From positions 31,784,832 through 31,848,831 of the forward strand of contig CM055891.1 of NCBI GenBank assembly GCA_029582165.1: a stretch of DNA of 64,000 bases, given 5' to 3'. Under the pieces are notes generated by a model. That model ran no database searches and had not been told where the DNA came from. It was given only the letters and a program-made list of their open reading frames with translations. This document shows positions 44,901-56,644 of this stretch, piece after piece; positions within the stretch are counted from its first letter, which is position 1, and each line of letters opens with the position of its first letter. Source of the DNA: Portulaca oleracea (Eukaryota > Streptophyta > Magnoliopsida > Caryophyllales > Portulacaceae). A program made the position numbers and the translations under genes.

Positions 44901-47634
44901 AAAGCATACACGAAAAGAGTTATACCATGACTGATCAAAGTGCACATGAGGATAACGAACAACAACTGGTTGGATTGGATAACCCGGTATGAATGCTCCC
45001 ATTTGGAAAGAAAGAAGGAATCGTCCATTGGTGGTTGTTCCTTCCGGAAACAGCAGAACACGAGGAAATCTATTGCTCGAAGCTTTTCTCTGTATTTAGG
45101 TCCTTGAAAGCACAATTCTGTATCAAATGGCGTATAATTGATAAAAGGTAGTGAACCATATTTTTCCCCCCTCAGTTGAACACTCAACTAGCAGCCATCT
45201 TTAGTTAGCATTGATTACATGGTGATCACATATGGATATTTGCATAATCAGTTGTTATTGCTAGTTTTTTTTCACCCGGGCAAATGTATACATAAACCTA
45301 GCAAAAACATATGAAATTGCCACGAACAGCATATGAGAGTATCCTACACCAAAGCAAACGAAGGAAAAGAAAGCACATGAAATCAGTGTATACATGGTGA
45401 TCATATACCAATATTCACATGTTGTATCACCCAGAACTCAGTCTGACAAATATGAATATGAAAACTACCCGACTATGTATACGACATTTTATGGTTATAG
45501 ATGAAAGAAGGCCATCTAAAGTTGGAAGGAATTTTATTTCATAAACATATCATAAAGAGCAGGGTTCCTTTACCTGTATTTCATTGACAGCGTTCTTTCT
45601 TGATGCAGGTGAGAACCTATTTACATATATAACCTGTACAAAATATTGGGAACCATGAGTATCACTCAAGAATAATTGCAGAATGAACTTTTGATTTTGA
45701 ACAGACCGTACATTTATACAAACAAAAAGCATGCAGAATGCTCAGCTCAAGAGAGAGAGAGAGAGATACCTGCATTGCTCTGATAATAGTCCCAACAAAC
45801 GGCAATGAATCATGGGATTCGGATGCAACGATTGTAGGAAATAGCTCATAGAAGAAGAAAATGGGTTCGATATATGAAACATGATTAGATACAACAATTG
45901 GAGCTATCTCTCTTGGTGCTGGCCGACCCTTCCGCCTTATCCATTGGTACCTACACCAAACACGGAGAATTCAGCCCTTGCTTAGTACTAAACTTGGCAT
46001 GCACTAAACTACGTAATACAGAAACACACAAAAAAACATCCTTCATTCAACTGTAAATATGCATCCTCCTAACCAAAGAAGTGGCAGCCAAGTGGCAACT
46101 ACCCCTGTCTTCAAAGCTTCCCAACAAGGCCCAATTTTCAGGGGAAGCAAAAAATTTTTCCGTAGATGACAATTGTAGGGTAGATAGGCCATGCTTGTCA
46201 TCGGCAGTTTGATACTTACCCTTCGCTTCCCGGTTTGTAAAGCTTAGTGGCAGTTAAAAGGGGCCCAGTGGGCGACGGAATTTACAGTCTAAATATATGC
46301 ATTTTCCTATAAATATTCACAAATAGACATGGGGCTAATGAAAAACTCGACCAAAAGCCTACACAAATAGTTGCCTGCCCTGTTCTTTACAAGGGTAAAC
46401 TACCCCATTTTTCTCCATACACTTACCCAATTCTACTTTTCCTACCTAAATCTACCCAAATCTAAACAACTTTTTTACTTCTAACCCAACTCATTACCTA
46501 CCTCTACATAAACTCTCCAAACCTATTCAAACATGCCCAATGTTACTTACTTCTACATACCCAATTACTTCTACATACCCAATGAAAGAACAGATTGTAC
46601 TATCAATTCACATTTTTTGCCCACAACAGCATATGCCTTTAACCAGTAGCTTAACATGAACATACCAAAGTTTGCAACTTTGAACACTTTTTCTCTTTCA
46701 TCTCACCCAATACAATTCATCAGGCATCAAGTACCAAGCATCAAGCAAACTACTTCCAACAACCCTACTTCCTTTCCATGCCATGCACTCTTTAACCAGT
46801 ACCTTAACATGAACATACCAAAGTTTGCAACTTTGAACACTTTTTCTCTTCCATCTCACCCAATACAATCCATCATGCATCAAATACCAAGCATCAAGCA
46901 AACAAGTTCCATCAACCCTACTTTCTTTCCATGCCATGCACTCTTTAACCAGTACCTTAACATGAACATACCAAAGTTTGCAACTTTAAACACTTTTTCT
47001 CATTCATCTCACCCAATACAATTCACCATGCATCAACTACCAAGCATCAAGCAAACAAATTCCAAGATTTCTTTCCATGCCATGCACAACACAAACAGAA
47101 GATTTGATTTCACACAATTCTCAACTACATCTATCCAAAACACAAAATTCAAACAAATAATCTGATTGTTCTTACTTACCCAAAAGAAAAGAGTATACAA
47201 CGAGCACAAATCCGGGTTACCCACATCAATCTACATCTCCATCTGGGCATGGGATTTTCCTTATCTTTCCACCCTTGAAGAGCAATCAAAGTGGCTAAAT
47301 ACCCAACTCCCAAAGACAACCCAAAAAGCACCAGCCTTAAACATGCAATTGGGATTGAAACAAATATCTTAACCCACTCATAAACCCCATCAATTTTAGG
47401 GGTATGATTTCTGAATGGATCGGCTGTAGATTGAGGAGGTAAAGGGTACCCGTCAATACCCAGAAATTCAAACGGGTTTTCCGAATCAGAGATGAGATTG
47501 TTTTCTGATCTAGGGTTCGAATCTTGATTTGGGGAAGAACAATCTATGGGGATGACGACATGGGGTTGAAATTTGGCGTGATTTGGGGTTGAATTGTGGG
47601 GTAATAGGGGAGTGTTTAGACCAGTTTCCGCCAT
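41914..47634 (-). CDS. LPEAT2: Lysophosphatidylethanolamine acyltransferase 2
   Basis: A membrane acyltransferase that re-acylates lysophospholipids, mainly lysoPE, with acyl-CoA. Fourteen exons join in phase: 47634-47180, 45950-45770, 45633-45574, 45089-44926, 44841-44778, 44403-44335, 44108-44013, 43858-43814, 43501-43431, 43236-43170, 43079-43029, 42926-42816, 42720-42673 and 42081-41914. They give 549 residues (Arabidopsis LPEAT2 has 539). A membrane segment is at about 88-119. Acyltransferase motif I reads NHVSYIEP (174-181), with Glu where many relatives have Asp, as in plant LPEAT2. The FPEGTTTNG motif is at 246-254 and GYPIQPVVVRYPHVHFDQSW follows. The C-terminus holds EF hands: a degenerate loop at 466-477 (CYDGTHNYISKK) and a canonical loop at 503-514 (DKDGDGIISKSE). 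It lacks a KDEL-like end. I start at MAETGLN, 47634; a longer upstream frame has no family match. Confidence 0.95.
42225..42600. mobile_element. hAT-like relic in LPEAT2 intron 13
   Basis: GTAGGGCTGTCAAATATACGGGTTCGGG at about 42226 is a typical start of the GGGTTCGGG-rich plant hAT ends. CGGGT words recur to about 42575, but no matching right end or target duplication was found. Confidence 0.4.
46390..46600. mobile_element. TACCC-rich small element relic in LPEAT2 intron 1
   Basis: GCCCTGTTCTTTACAAGGGTAAACTACCCC opens a stretch of CTACCCAAATCTACCC-type words that closes near CCCAATGAAAGAACAG. It has partly inverted ends and no coding capacity. Confidence 0.4.
46631..47090. repeat. Three-copy minisatellite in LPEAT2 intron 1
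   Basis: The phrase ACATGAACATACCAAAGTTTGCAACTTT occurs at about 46655, 46807 and 46963, giving a unit near 152-156 bp, with CATCAAGTACCAAGCATCAAGC later in each unit. The three units stay open on the plus strand and give a repetitive 169-codon frame, but this is a by-product of the repeat. Confidence 0.85.
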
Positions 47635-49416
47635 TAGAGGTAGCTTGATTCTGCTGAGATCAGAGGGAGGGAAAATGGGGAAGAAAAGAGGGGGAAGAAA
47701 GAGAGAATTAAAAGGGGGAAAGAATAGGAATTTGACGAATGAGATTTGGTGAAGACCCAATTAAATTCATGTGCTAAATATTTGGGAGATTCCCATGTCA
47801 TAAATAAAAGCGAAATTAAATGAAAAAAGACGAAGATTTGAATTGGTGAATGAATGTCAATGATGAGGGGAAGGAGACAACACGGTTTCCTGTGGAGGAG
47901 ATTTTTTTTTCAATAAAATTGCTTCAAAACATGAAAAATACTACTCCCACTTATTTAGTCTTTTTTTTTTTAAAGAAAAAGCTAAAGAGTATATGCTCAT
48001 TTTTTAGCACTAGTATGGATTTTTAATTTGATTCTTTTTTTTATAAAAAAAGTCAAGAGTATAGGCTCATTTTGTGTCAAAATATTTATCAATTATTTTT
48101 TTAATGAATATTCCAACAACAAAAAAAACAATAAATGTAGTCTCGCTGGGTCAAAGTTTGAAGATATCTAGATTTATCATTTATGCACCTAATAAATTAC
48201 AATATTTAGCAATTATTTTTTTTATGATTATTCCAACAGTAGCAAAAAAAAAAAGTATAATCTTGCTAATGCAAAATTTGAAGATATCCAAATGTAGACA
48301 ATCTTTCCTATACACACGGAAACGAAAATGATGATTTTAACGGACCCAAAAATAATTTTTTGAAATTAAAAACAAAACTAGTATCACGAACATCTAAAGA
48401 GTATAGTCAAAAAGAAAATTACTTACGGAGTAAATTCTTTCTAACAACACACGGAAAAAAAAAAACTTCAACATAGTCCCTCCATTCCTAAATATTTATC
48501 GTTGTAAAAATTATACACTCAACTATGAAAAATTACAAGTGCAAATCTTATATGTATATAATAATCTACCATGTGAAATCACTCTCATTAGATTTATAAT
48601 ATTAAAAAAATACTTTCAGAAAAGTATAATTTTATAAATTTTTCGAAAATATCTTATTAGAAAATGATTATTAAACTTTTAAAGTAGATAGCTCTAAGAA
48701 ATTATTAATCATATACTAATTTTATTTTATTTATGACATGAATGTGGTCTACGCCATCCCTAATCAAGGCAAATAAATCCTACCAAAAGATATTTAGACT
48801 ATTATTATTTTGTGATCTTTTGACAATGATAATGAAAATTCAAGGGAGTTGGTGAGATAAGGATAGTGATTTGCACATTATAGAAACACTTAAATAAATT
48901 ATAAAAAAATAAATTAGCCACGGATCCAAATCTATTCCGTGCGAAGTACCCACGTGTGAAAACTAGTTGCAAAACAGAATTAATTTTTTGCGTAAAGTTG
49001 CATAATTACTTGATAAGCAATTCTTAGATTGAAAAATATCCATAAAATATTAGATAAACGTCAATTATTAACGCCCCTACCATGTATTTTTAGAAAATTA
49101 AGCTTTCATACTTCACGTTATATAGTTCGTTTATTTGATAATATTCTTTAATCAATGCATTAGAATTTGTATTTGAATTCTCATTCAAAGTTTAGATATA
49201 TGAGTTTATGAATAGTCCAAATTGTAATGTAGGATGTGACCCTCTCAACTAAATTTATATTGATGTTAAGTCCTGTTGTCCTAAAATAATATCCACCATC
49301 ATTAATCATTGAACTTAAAAAAAAAAATCAATCAAGTTCGTTAAAACATAAAAAATAAATACAAGAAATTAATTATTTGTTTTTTCATTTCATTGATCAT
49401 AGCTTTCTATTAATTA

Positions 49417-49520
49417 GGCCCTGTTATTTTATGCGGTATGAGGCGGTATGGTGTGGTGAAATTGTGACGGGTTGTGGTGTAATTGTGGCGGGTTATTGGT
49501 ATGTTGTGGTGAATTTTTTG

Positions 49521-49552
<32 letters not shown>

Positions 49553-49683
49553 TGATAATTGTGAAAAAGTAATTTGTGGTGGGTTGTGGTGAATTGTGGG
49601 AGAATGGTATTTTGTGGTGGGTTGTGACAAACTGCGGTAGGTTGTGACATCGCAGTTTGCCAACCTCAGAAAAGAACATGGCC
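49417..49683. mobile_element. Tourist-like MITE with TA repeat
   Basis: It starts GGCCCTGTTATTTTATGCGGTATG and ends AGAAAAGAACATGGCC, with TTA before and TAA after. The interior is rich in TTGTGGTGGGTTGTGG words and contains a (TA) microsatellite at 49521-49548. Confidence 0.7.
49521..49548. repeat. (TA)n microsatellite
   Basis: About 14 TA units inside the MITE 49417-49683. Confidence 0.95.
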
Positions 49684-49913
49684 TAAGTCATGTATTTATG
49701 AGAAAAAAATTATCCAACTCAGTTTTTTTTTAATTTAAATATGTGACTGGGTTTTTCTCCTTTTTTATAAACACCTTTCGAACGCACCAAGATAGAGACC
49801 TCAAAATGAAGTAAGGAAAATAAAATAAATGACATCGACTTGAGTGCTTTTTAGAGATTCAGGTAATATAAGGTAAGAAAAATATAAGAGTTAAATCTAA
49901 CTTACCATTCTAA

Positions 49914-50405
49914 GGCCTTGCTCATTTGTACGTACCACAACTTATCACGACACTCATGCCCTATTCTTTTCTGTAGTTGGCAAACTGCGGTGCCACAACA
50001 TACCGCAATTTGCCACAACCCACTACAAATCATTACTTTTCTCTCTCCTCACTTTTCTCCTCTACTTTTTACATTCTCTCTCCTCACTTACCCCACATAC
50101 CAATAACCCGCCACAATTACACCACAACCGCCACAATTTCACTACACCATATTGCGTCATACCGCAAAATACCGCAGAAAAGAACAGAACCTCAATATTC
50201 TTCCATGTTTTAGTCTTTACCACAATAATTATTAACATATCTTCTGATTTTTCTGTTCGACTTTTTACATTTTCTCTGCTTACTTATCAGATCAATCACA
50301 CTTTCCACAAATTTTACTTTATCATTCTACACCCTACTATACTTTTCACAATTTCACCATACCACACCATTTTCGCATCATACGACCGCACAAAAGAACA
50401 TGGCA
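49914..50405. mobile_element. Nested Tourist-like elements
   Basis: The outer ends are GGCCTTGCTCATTTGTACG (after TAA, about 49914) and CGCACAAAAGAACATGGC (before ATAAG). Inside, TGCCCTATTCTTTTCTG at about 49957 and CCGCAGAAAAGAACAGAACC at about 50190 form a second pair of ends. This suggests a copy inserted into a related copy. The interiors are CCACAA/CCGCAA rich. Confidence 0.5.
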
Positions 50406-50999
50406 TAAGTGATTCCTTTCCTAAACTTTATACATCAAACATTAGATTGATCCATGCATTTTTGTAGAAATTGTCAAACTCTTGTACGGATATTGTATTT
50501 TCCTAATCGTTAGAATGATTCATCCATGAATGTTGCAAAAATATTGCACAACCACATATATTTCCCAAAAGTAAAATACAATCACCTGTCACATTACACA
50601 TTTTCACAAAAAAAAAAAGAAAAGAAAAAAAGAGACAAAACATACGTCTCATTCCTCGACAGAAGAATATCCGCAATGATGCTACTTTGTCGCATGATTA
50701 ATAATTTGAAATGTTCCCCTTTTATTTATTTATCTAGTTTGGTGCCTTCAACTCCACAAATACACAGATTACTTAAATATCCATTACACTTTGCATGCCA
50801 AACAGCCACACACAAACAACAATAACAAAGTCGGCAATTGTAAGTTGTAAGAGAACATGTTGGCTAAGCAAAGTAAGCTCTCTCAACAAATACAACAATA
50901 GATCATTGTCTATCATCACTTCAATGTAGGGATTATGAATCTACATCTCCCAATAAAATCCATACAACTGAACGAACGACATATATGGGCTAAGGAAGC

Positions 51000-51130
51000 G
51001 TTTGGCTAGGAAGTTTTTGTGGGAAAGTTGGTCATCTTTTTCACGTTGAGGAACTTTCTCTCGTGTTTGATAAGGTTTTAACGTGAGACTCATTATTTCA
51101 CTCACAAGCTCAATAAAACAGTTTCCCAAA
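51000..51130. mobile_element. GCGTTTGGC-start small element, partial
   Basis: AAGCGTTTGGCTAGGAAGTTTTTG opens a stretch similar in wording to the GCGTTTGGT family (CGTGAGACTCATTATTTCACTCACA). The right end is not preserved. Confidence 0.35.
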
Positions 51131-51184
51131 GGGGGTTAGGGATAGTCTTTTCCCAGTAAACTACCTAATGTACCTAAATGAATA

Positions 51185-51403
51185 CTCCCCCTTTTCCATT
51201 TAACCTGACACTTATTAAATGCTTCACCATATCCAGTATCCTTCTTAGACTGACAGTTTACTCTTACGATAATGTTTTTCATTAAAAATCTAATGACAAG
51301 ACTTTCATATAGTAGAATATTTTAATCGTTGAGAAACTAATAGTAGTCTTCAAAATTTGACTGACGCGTAGATCTAGGTGATAATAAAATGAGAAGGAGA
51401 GAG
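51185..51403. mobile_element. Stowaway-like MITE
   Basis: It starts CTCCCCCTTTTCCATTTAACCTG, ends AAAATGAGAAGGAGAGAG and is flanked by TA on both sides. It lies about 130 bp downstream of the CAF stop codon, so it may fall in that gene's 3' UTR. Confidence 0.7.
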
Positions 51404-51532
51404 TACATGGGATATAGGCAACCGGTACTCTGAAAGGTGATCTCCTTCACTGCTATCTGTCAGATTCAAACCCAGATCTGGGTAACTTATGCATATACTT
51501 TGTGTGCTGTTTCTCAAGTATCGCACATCAGG

Positions 51533-54500
51533 TCATTTATCAGCTGGATTCTCGAGCAATTCTTGTTCTGTAACAAAGAATCCATTCTCCGGTGGTTGAT
51601 AGTCTTTACCTCTCCATAATACTATCTGCTCTTTGGAGAATGTTACAGGGATGCATGGTACCAAGTCCTATTACATTGAAAAAGAAACAAAGACTTTAGC
51701 ATCATACAAAGAAACTGATGTCACAATTACACCAGAAAATGTTTCAATGATCCTCTAGTTATACTTTCCCAACAAACAGCCTAACGAGTTGCAGTCAAAA
51801 TTTGATGGATGATGATGGGAAGGCGCCTTGGCACCCAAGATATTCAGGGCAAACTCCTTCCCTCTCCCTAGCTTTACTTTGCTTTGACTAGTTTAGGGTT
51901 TTTCCTTTAATTATTCCCTTGAAAGGAGATCTGAGCCATGATTGTACACTCTTAAAATCTTTCGACACGGTCAAAAATCATAATATTCCATCCCCGATAC
52001 AAGAAGGAGGCCTTGGTTATACCACATGTAATTTTTCGGGTTATCCAGAAGGAAAGGAACAAAAGGGTTTTGAGGGGATGGAAATCCCTCTTCAGAGTTG
52101 AAAGACAATTTGGTCAAATCTCTCTTCTTTTGGATGAATGGGAAGTTGAGCTCTTCCTATTCTGACGTGGTAAACTTTGTAGGCAGTTTGTTTTTGGGTT
52201 GTCTATAACTTTGTATGGTGCTAGTTGAACATCAGTTCTTTAATCTTATTACTAATACAGAAAAATTTGGTACGTTGTATGATGTCCCTCTCCAAAAAAA
52301 TATACACCACTCAGCTGATCCTGGAATTCTTCAAAGCTTCCTCTTTTACAGATATTTTCCAGGTATTTATGAACGGTAACCTGTAAGTTGTAAAAGACCT
52401 ATTCTGCATATGAAACACTATTCAACATCTCAAATGAATTCCCTGTTGACCTGTTTTCACTGTGATGTCCTTCAGGTTTACAAACTCTTTGCATGTTTGC
52501 AGTGGAGGTTGGAACATTAGCATATTACATTGTTATAAAAGTGAAAATTCAAACCATCAAGTTATGAGATTGCAGACATTACCCGAAGTTTGACACCAAT
52601 TTTCTTGTGATCACTCTTGTCAAGTCCGCTGCAGTCTATCCGGACCAGCTCCGCCACAAGGAAGGCATCTCGTACCATGGACACCAGATTACCATAATAC
52701 CCATTTCTAGCTGCACTTTCCATTTTCGGAGTTATTAGAATGATTATCAAAAAATACTTCCTCAATCCCTTTTCATTTGTCAAATTACCTAACTTTTATA
52801 GTTTCAACAAATGAAATACCCAAACTATCACTAATAAATAAACTTTTTACCCATTCCAAGGATATATCTAAGGATATTTTTCGTAATTTGCAAATCTTTT
52901 ACCCATTCCCTACGTTAATTGGTTTGGATAAATTAGTTACGATGACAAACAATTAGGGACAGAGGGAGTAACTATTATGACCAACTTAACAACATGAAGT
53001 ATTTACCAAGCTTAGTCAAAGCAGGAACAGCTAATCCTCTCTTTCTCATGACCTTTGTCTCTTCAATGGTTAGTCCCTCAATTGTGCTTTTGGTTAGCTT
53101 TGGGTATACGGGCTCATGTGGTTTCCACAGCATTATTGGAATGACAGGCCTCTTTTTGGGTTTATAATTTCTGCCTCTGTACAGAACAAGAAGTCCACCC
53201 TGTCTATGGATAACCTTTCCAAACGTTTTATCCTGCAGCATTTATACAATTAACACGTCATTAGTTGCATACCACATCTCGTTACTTCATGCAGATGAAG
53301 CGCTTAAAATATGTATCTGTCGTCAAGTTTAATAATAACAGTGACAAAGAAAATGAACACCGATTTGACTCCAACTTTACTCTACATCCAACGAGAAAAT
53401 GATAAGAGCAGATACGGTGTTTCAAACGGAGAGAAAACAAACCTCAAGTTGTGTGCAGACATTTTCCATATCCAAAGTTGGCACTCCCATACATCTGATT
53501 CTGATAGCCTCAGCATGTTTCCAATGATTATGGACATCATTCAACATGTTGTGAGTCAGCCCATCTCTACCTAAAACAGAATAACACAACATCAAATGTT
53601 ATACCACTTGCTTAAGATACTTCAAACTTTATAGACTCACATTAACACATTACTGCTTCAAGCCTTCAATAGAAGGCTGAGCAGAATAAAGTGCTTCATG
53701 CCTATGAAATAAAACTATTCCATAACAGTGTACAAGAAACCATCGCTAGAGGTACAATGAGGATGCAAAACCAAAACCAAAACTCCTTGAAATCCCGCCT
53801 AGGTGGGGTATAGAGAGATCGGATGTAGGAGTCTTACCCCTAAATTTTGCAATTTAGAGAGACTGGGTCCAATTGACCCAAGATGTAGAAATCGTTTGCT
53901 ACCTACTACTCCAAAGGAAAGAAGCACAAGTAAAATTGCATTGTAGACTCTTTAACAAGTAAACCTAGCACTATGATTGAATGAACCTCAGTAATTCCAA
54001 GATGATTCAAATGAACAAAAGACTATGTGAAAAATGACAGTCCTGGGGGATTTTTGGCGCATTGGGGGGGGGGGGGGGTTGTTCGTCTACACTATTGACA
54101 ATTGTTAGGAATCCAGGATAAACATGATTCACTTGAGCAAAGAGAACAAGGTCCAATTACTAAAATGTGATTTCCTTCATCTGTTCCCAAGCCTCAAAAT
54201 GGCCAGTTGGTACAGAGATCAAGCAGACATTATGCTTCACAATCGTCAACCTTTGTCAATGCAATAATTTTGTTCAAAGAAGACGAATGCAATGAAAATT
54301 TAACTGAAACATCAATTCCTCTAAATTGTCGCGCCAAAGACTTCAAATCTGCATCAAAGTCTCAGCTAGGCATTTCATCAAACACTATACGTGCACCCAC
54401 CAGGCAACCAAACACCCAGACAAATGAGGGTTAAACAATTACCCAGATTAATTTGGCGCTTGGTCTTATGTCTCCCACACTTATCGACCAGAATCTTCCT

Positions 54501-55011
54501 CTCAGCCTCCGTCAATGGCTCCCCCAGAAGCCTCTCTCTGATCACCCTCCTCCTCTCCTCCAACTTGGGATCCTCCACTTCCACCTCCCCATCGACCGAC
54601 GTCACTTTCCGGCTCTTGACCGGCGCGCAAACTCCGGTCCATTCCCGGTCGAGCCGGCCCGGCCCGAACGGCGAGTACTTGGGCTCCCTGAGCCCGATGG
54701 GCCGGACGGAGGGGTTGCTCTCGGTGTAGCTGTACCGGAAATCGAAAGGCAGTTTGGACTGCAAGGGCTTCTCGCCGGTGTCTAGGGACGACGGAGGGCG
54801 GTAGGGGGGCTTCTTATGGGTTAGGGTTAGGGTTAGGGTTAGGATTGGGTTTGGGGGTTTGAGGGTGGAGGGAGGGAGGAGGAGTGAAGGAGTACTTCGA
54901 GCGGAGCTTGGAGGAGGAGGTGGCTGCGGAGAGGCGCCGGAGAAGGAGGGAGGAGAGAGAAAATCCGGCGGCGGTGGCGCTGTTTTGGCGGGAGATGAGA
55001 GAGATGAACAT
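51533..55011 (-). CDS. CRS2-associated-factor-like CRM protein, frameshifted exon 1
   Basis: CRM-domain RNA-binding proteins of this type help splice group II introns in plant organelles; the closest match I recognise is the mitochondrial CAF-like protein. Exons: 55011-54443, 53570-53443, 53232-53007, 52710-52583 and 51667-51533, with in-phase GT-AG joins. Exon 1 encodes a basic Ser/Leu/Arg-rich organelle leader ([17 protein letters not shown]), a Pro/Asn repeat, then [33 protein letters not shown], typical of CAFs. Two CRM domains follow; the first ends in [12 protein letters not shown], the second in IVLWRGKDY. The leader and the LPFDF part are in different frames: one extra base, somewhere between about 54865 and 54825, makes the leader frame stop at 54814. 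It may be a sequencing error in the C-run or repeat, or a real lesion. All downstream exons are intact. Confidence 0.85.
52758..52968. mobile_element. Stowaway-like MITE in CAF intron 3
   Basis: It starts CTTCCTCAATCCCTTTTCATTTG, ends AATTAGGGACAGAGGGAG and is flanked by TA. It sits wholly within the intron. Confidence 0.75.
54064..54078. repeat. Homopolymer G15
   Basis: A 15-base G run in CAF intron 1. Such runs are error-prone in both sequencing and replication. Confidence 0.9.
54818..54842. repeat. TTAGGG-type hexamer tract in CAF exon 1
   Basis: About four TTAGGG units on the plus strand, coding for alternating Asn-Pro on the gene strand. It is the 6-base form, not the 7-base TTTAGGG telomere unit usual in plants. 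It is multiple-of-three, so copy-number change does not shift frame. Confidence 0.9.
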
Positions 55012-56492
55012 CAGGGCTCGGTAGGCATCAAAGCTTGGATATATTGTTCTGTTAGTCTGTTACTGCACTTGCTTTGTATTTTAAGCGCCAACTTAAATGA
55101 AAAACCACAATTTATTAGGTGCACTCAAATTACCTATAAACATTAGATTGTTCATTCTGATTATTATGACGGTTTACTCGCAAATGTACGAAACACATAT
55201 TCTGCGCGTATATAATATATATTGGAGGAAGAACTTTGTACTTTGAGAGATTTTTACTTTTCTCGCAATTGTTATTTTATCTTTGTTGTGTCTAGTTGTG
55301 AATATGGAGAATTTTGCATTTTTTGACGTAGAATAATCGAAAAATATACCAACTCAAAGGATGAATTAAGCCACTTTACTTTGCCTCTTATCTTATTTTC
55401 CCAATGGAAGTGAGCATCGAGTTGTCATGTTGCATTGTATCCATTGTGCTTGTATGAATTAACATTCAGAAATAATAAAAATCAGGACATCTTACTTTAA
55501 GTTTTGGTAATTAACAACCATCATACATTTCTCTACATATAATTATGTATATTGAGATAATATTGTCTACATTTAGATATCTTTTAGTCCATACGTAAAA
55601 CAAGACTTACATATGAAAAATGAGTTGCTGTTGGAACGACATATACCTAAACACTGTGCATGGAGGACAAACATTACAAAAATACAAGATGTGTTCCATA
55701 TACTTAAGAAGTTATTCGTGTTACTTGTTGGATATACCACATTTGCATAGTACGACATAATACCAATTAATAACATGTAAATTCCTAGAGATATTGTTTG
55801 ATGGTTAGATTAACATCAGAGAAAAGATGATATCAATATACGCAATATTGTATGTTCATGTATCTTAGGATAATTTCTTAGAGATATTATAAAATTTGAT
55901 TTTTTTTATGTGTTTCATTTGTAAATGTGATTTTGCACAATATTTTGTCCTTGAACAAGCATTGGAGAAATTTCCTATTTTGTAGAAAACAAGAATAAAA
56001 AGGCAGAAGCTCTGGCAATCCCAAAGTAACTGAATTTCAAAAAAATAATAAAAAATAATTTTGAAACCAACTGAATTGTATACCTCTGCCCACCCATCCT
56101 TCTCTCTCCACCTTCCCATTACTCCATTTCCCTCGCACTCCAAATTCTCTCTTCTGCAAATTCAAACAAGTTCTCATCTTTCTTCCTTTTTGATCGAAAG
56201 ATTACTCAAAACCTAGTTTCAATCTCTGTTGTTGTATCATTGGTAAGCTTTTATCGCTTTTTTTTTGGAACCAGTAAGAAATTCATAGGCAGATTGGTTC
56301 ATCTTGTTCCTGTGAATTGATGTTGTCATCTGTTCGACACCCATTTTGGATTTTCAATCGAATCGAAAAGAGAATCAAGCTCCATCAATTTCTTGCATGA
56401 TCTGTATGTGAAGGACAAGCTCTGTTTGATTTGGAAATCTGTGTGAAGTTTCTAGGTGAGTTTCATTTGTTAAAGCTGATTTGATAGGGAGA

Positions 56493-56564
56493 ATGTACGC
56501 CAAATGTTCGATGAAACTCTCAAGAGATGTTTTAGATTTTTGGGGTGATTGGATCTTTTCGTAA
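56493..56564 (+). CDS. Upstream ORF 1 in the PLD leader
   Basis: An ATG-to-TAA frame of 23 residues beginning MYAKCSMKLS. It lies downstream of the probable leader-intron acceptor, so it would be in the mature leader if that intron is real. Its first codons match uORF 2 about 90 bp later, which shows a local duplication. Such uORFs commonly lower main-frame translation, but that is inferred here. Confidence 0.4.
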   Translation: MYAKCSMKLSRDVLDFWGDWIFS

Positions 56565-56582
56565 AGGTGATTTGATACGAGA

Positions 56583-56621
56583 ATGCACGCCGAGTGTTTG
56601 ATGAAATTCCCAAGATTTTAG
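56583..56621 (+). CDS. Upstream ORF 2 in the PLD leader
   Basis: An ATG-to-TAG frame of 12 residues beginning MHAECLMKFP, homologous to uORF 1. It ends 23 bases before the PLD start codon. Confidence 0.4.
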   Translation: MHAECLMKFPRF

Positions 56622-56644
56622 ATTTCGAGGGGGTAATTGGATCA

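Larger units (their letters stand above)
47635..51532. other. Intergenic between CAF end and LPEAT2 start
   Basis: It holds the LPEAT2 promoter, AT-rich DNA, several MITEs (49417-49683, 49914-50405, 51000-51130, 51185-51403) and a possible Helitron-like end near 48960. No host gene was recognised. Confidence 0.6.
55012..56644. promoter_or_regulatory. Divergent intergenic region, CAF and PLD promoters
   Basis: CAF starts leftward at 55011 and PLD rightward at 56645, so this 1.6 kb carries both promoters. The PLD leader probably starts near 56100-56200. A splice-donor-like GTAAGC at 56242 and acceptor-like TTTCTAG at about 56453 suggest a leader intron. Two related short upstream frames precede the PLD ATG. 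Confidence 0.5.

Noticed and set aside
46656..47165. A 169-codon plus-strand frame with internal protein repeats.
   Set aside because: It is generated by a three-copy minisatellite in LPEAT2 intron 1 and has no gene-like start or family match.
54818..54842. A TTAGGG tract as an interstitial telomere.
   Set aside because: It has only about four hexamer units, of the 6-base and not the plant 7-base type, inside coding sequence for a Pro-Asn repeat. Local slippage explains it.
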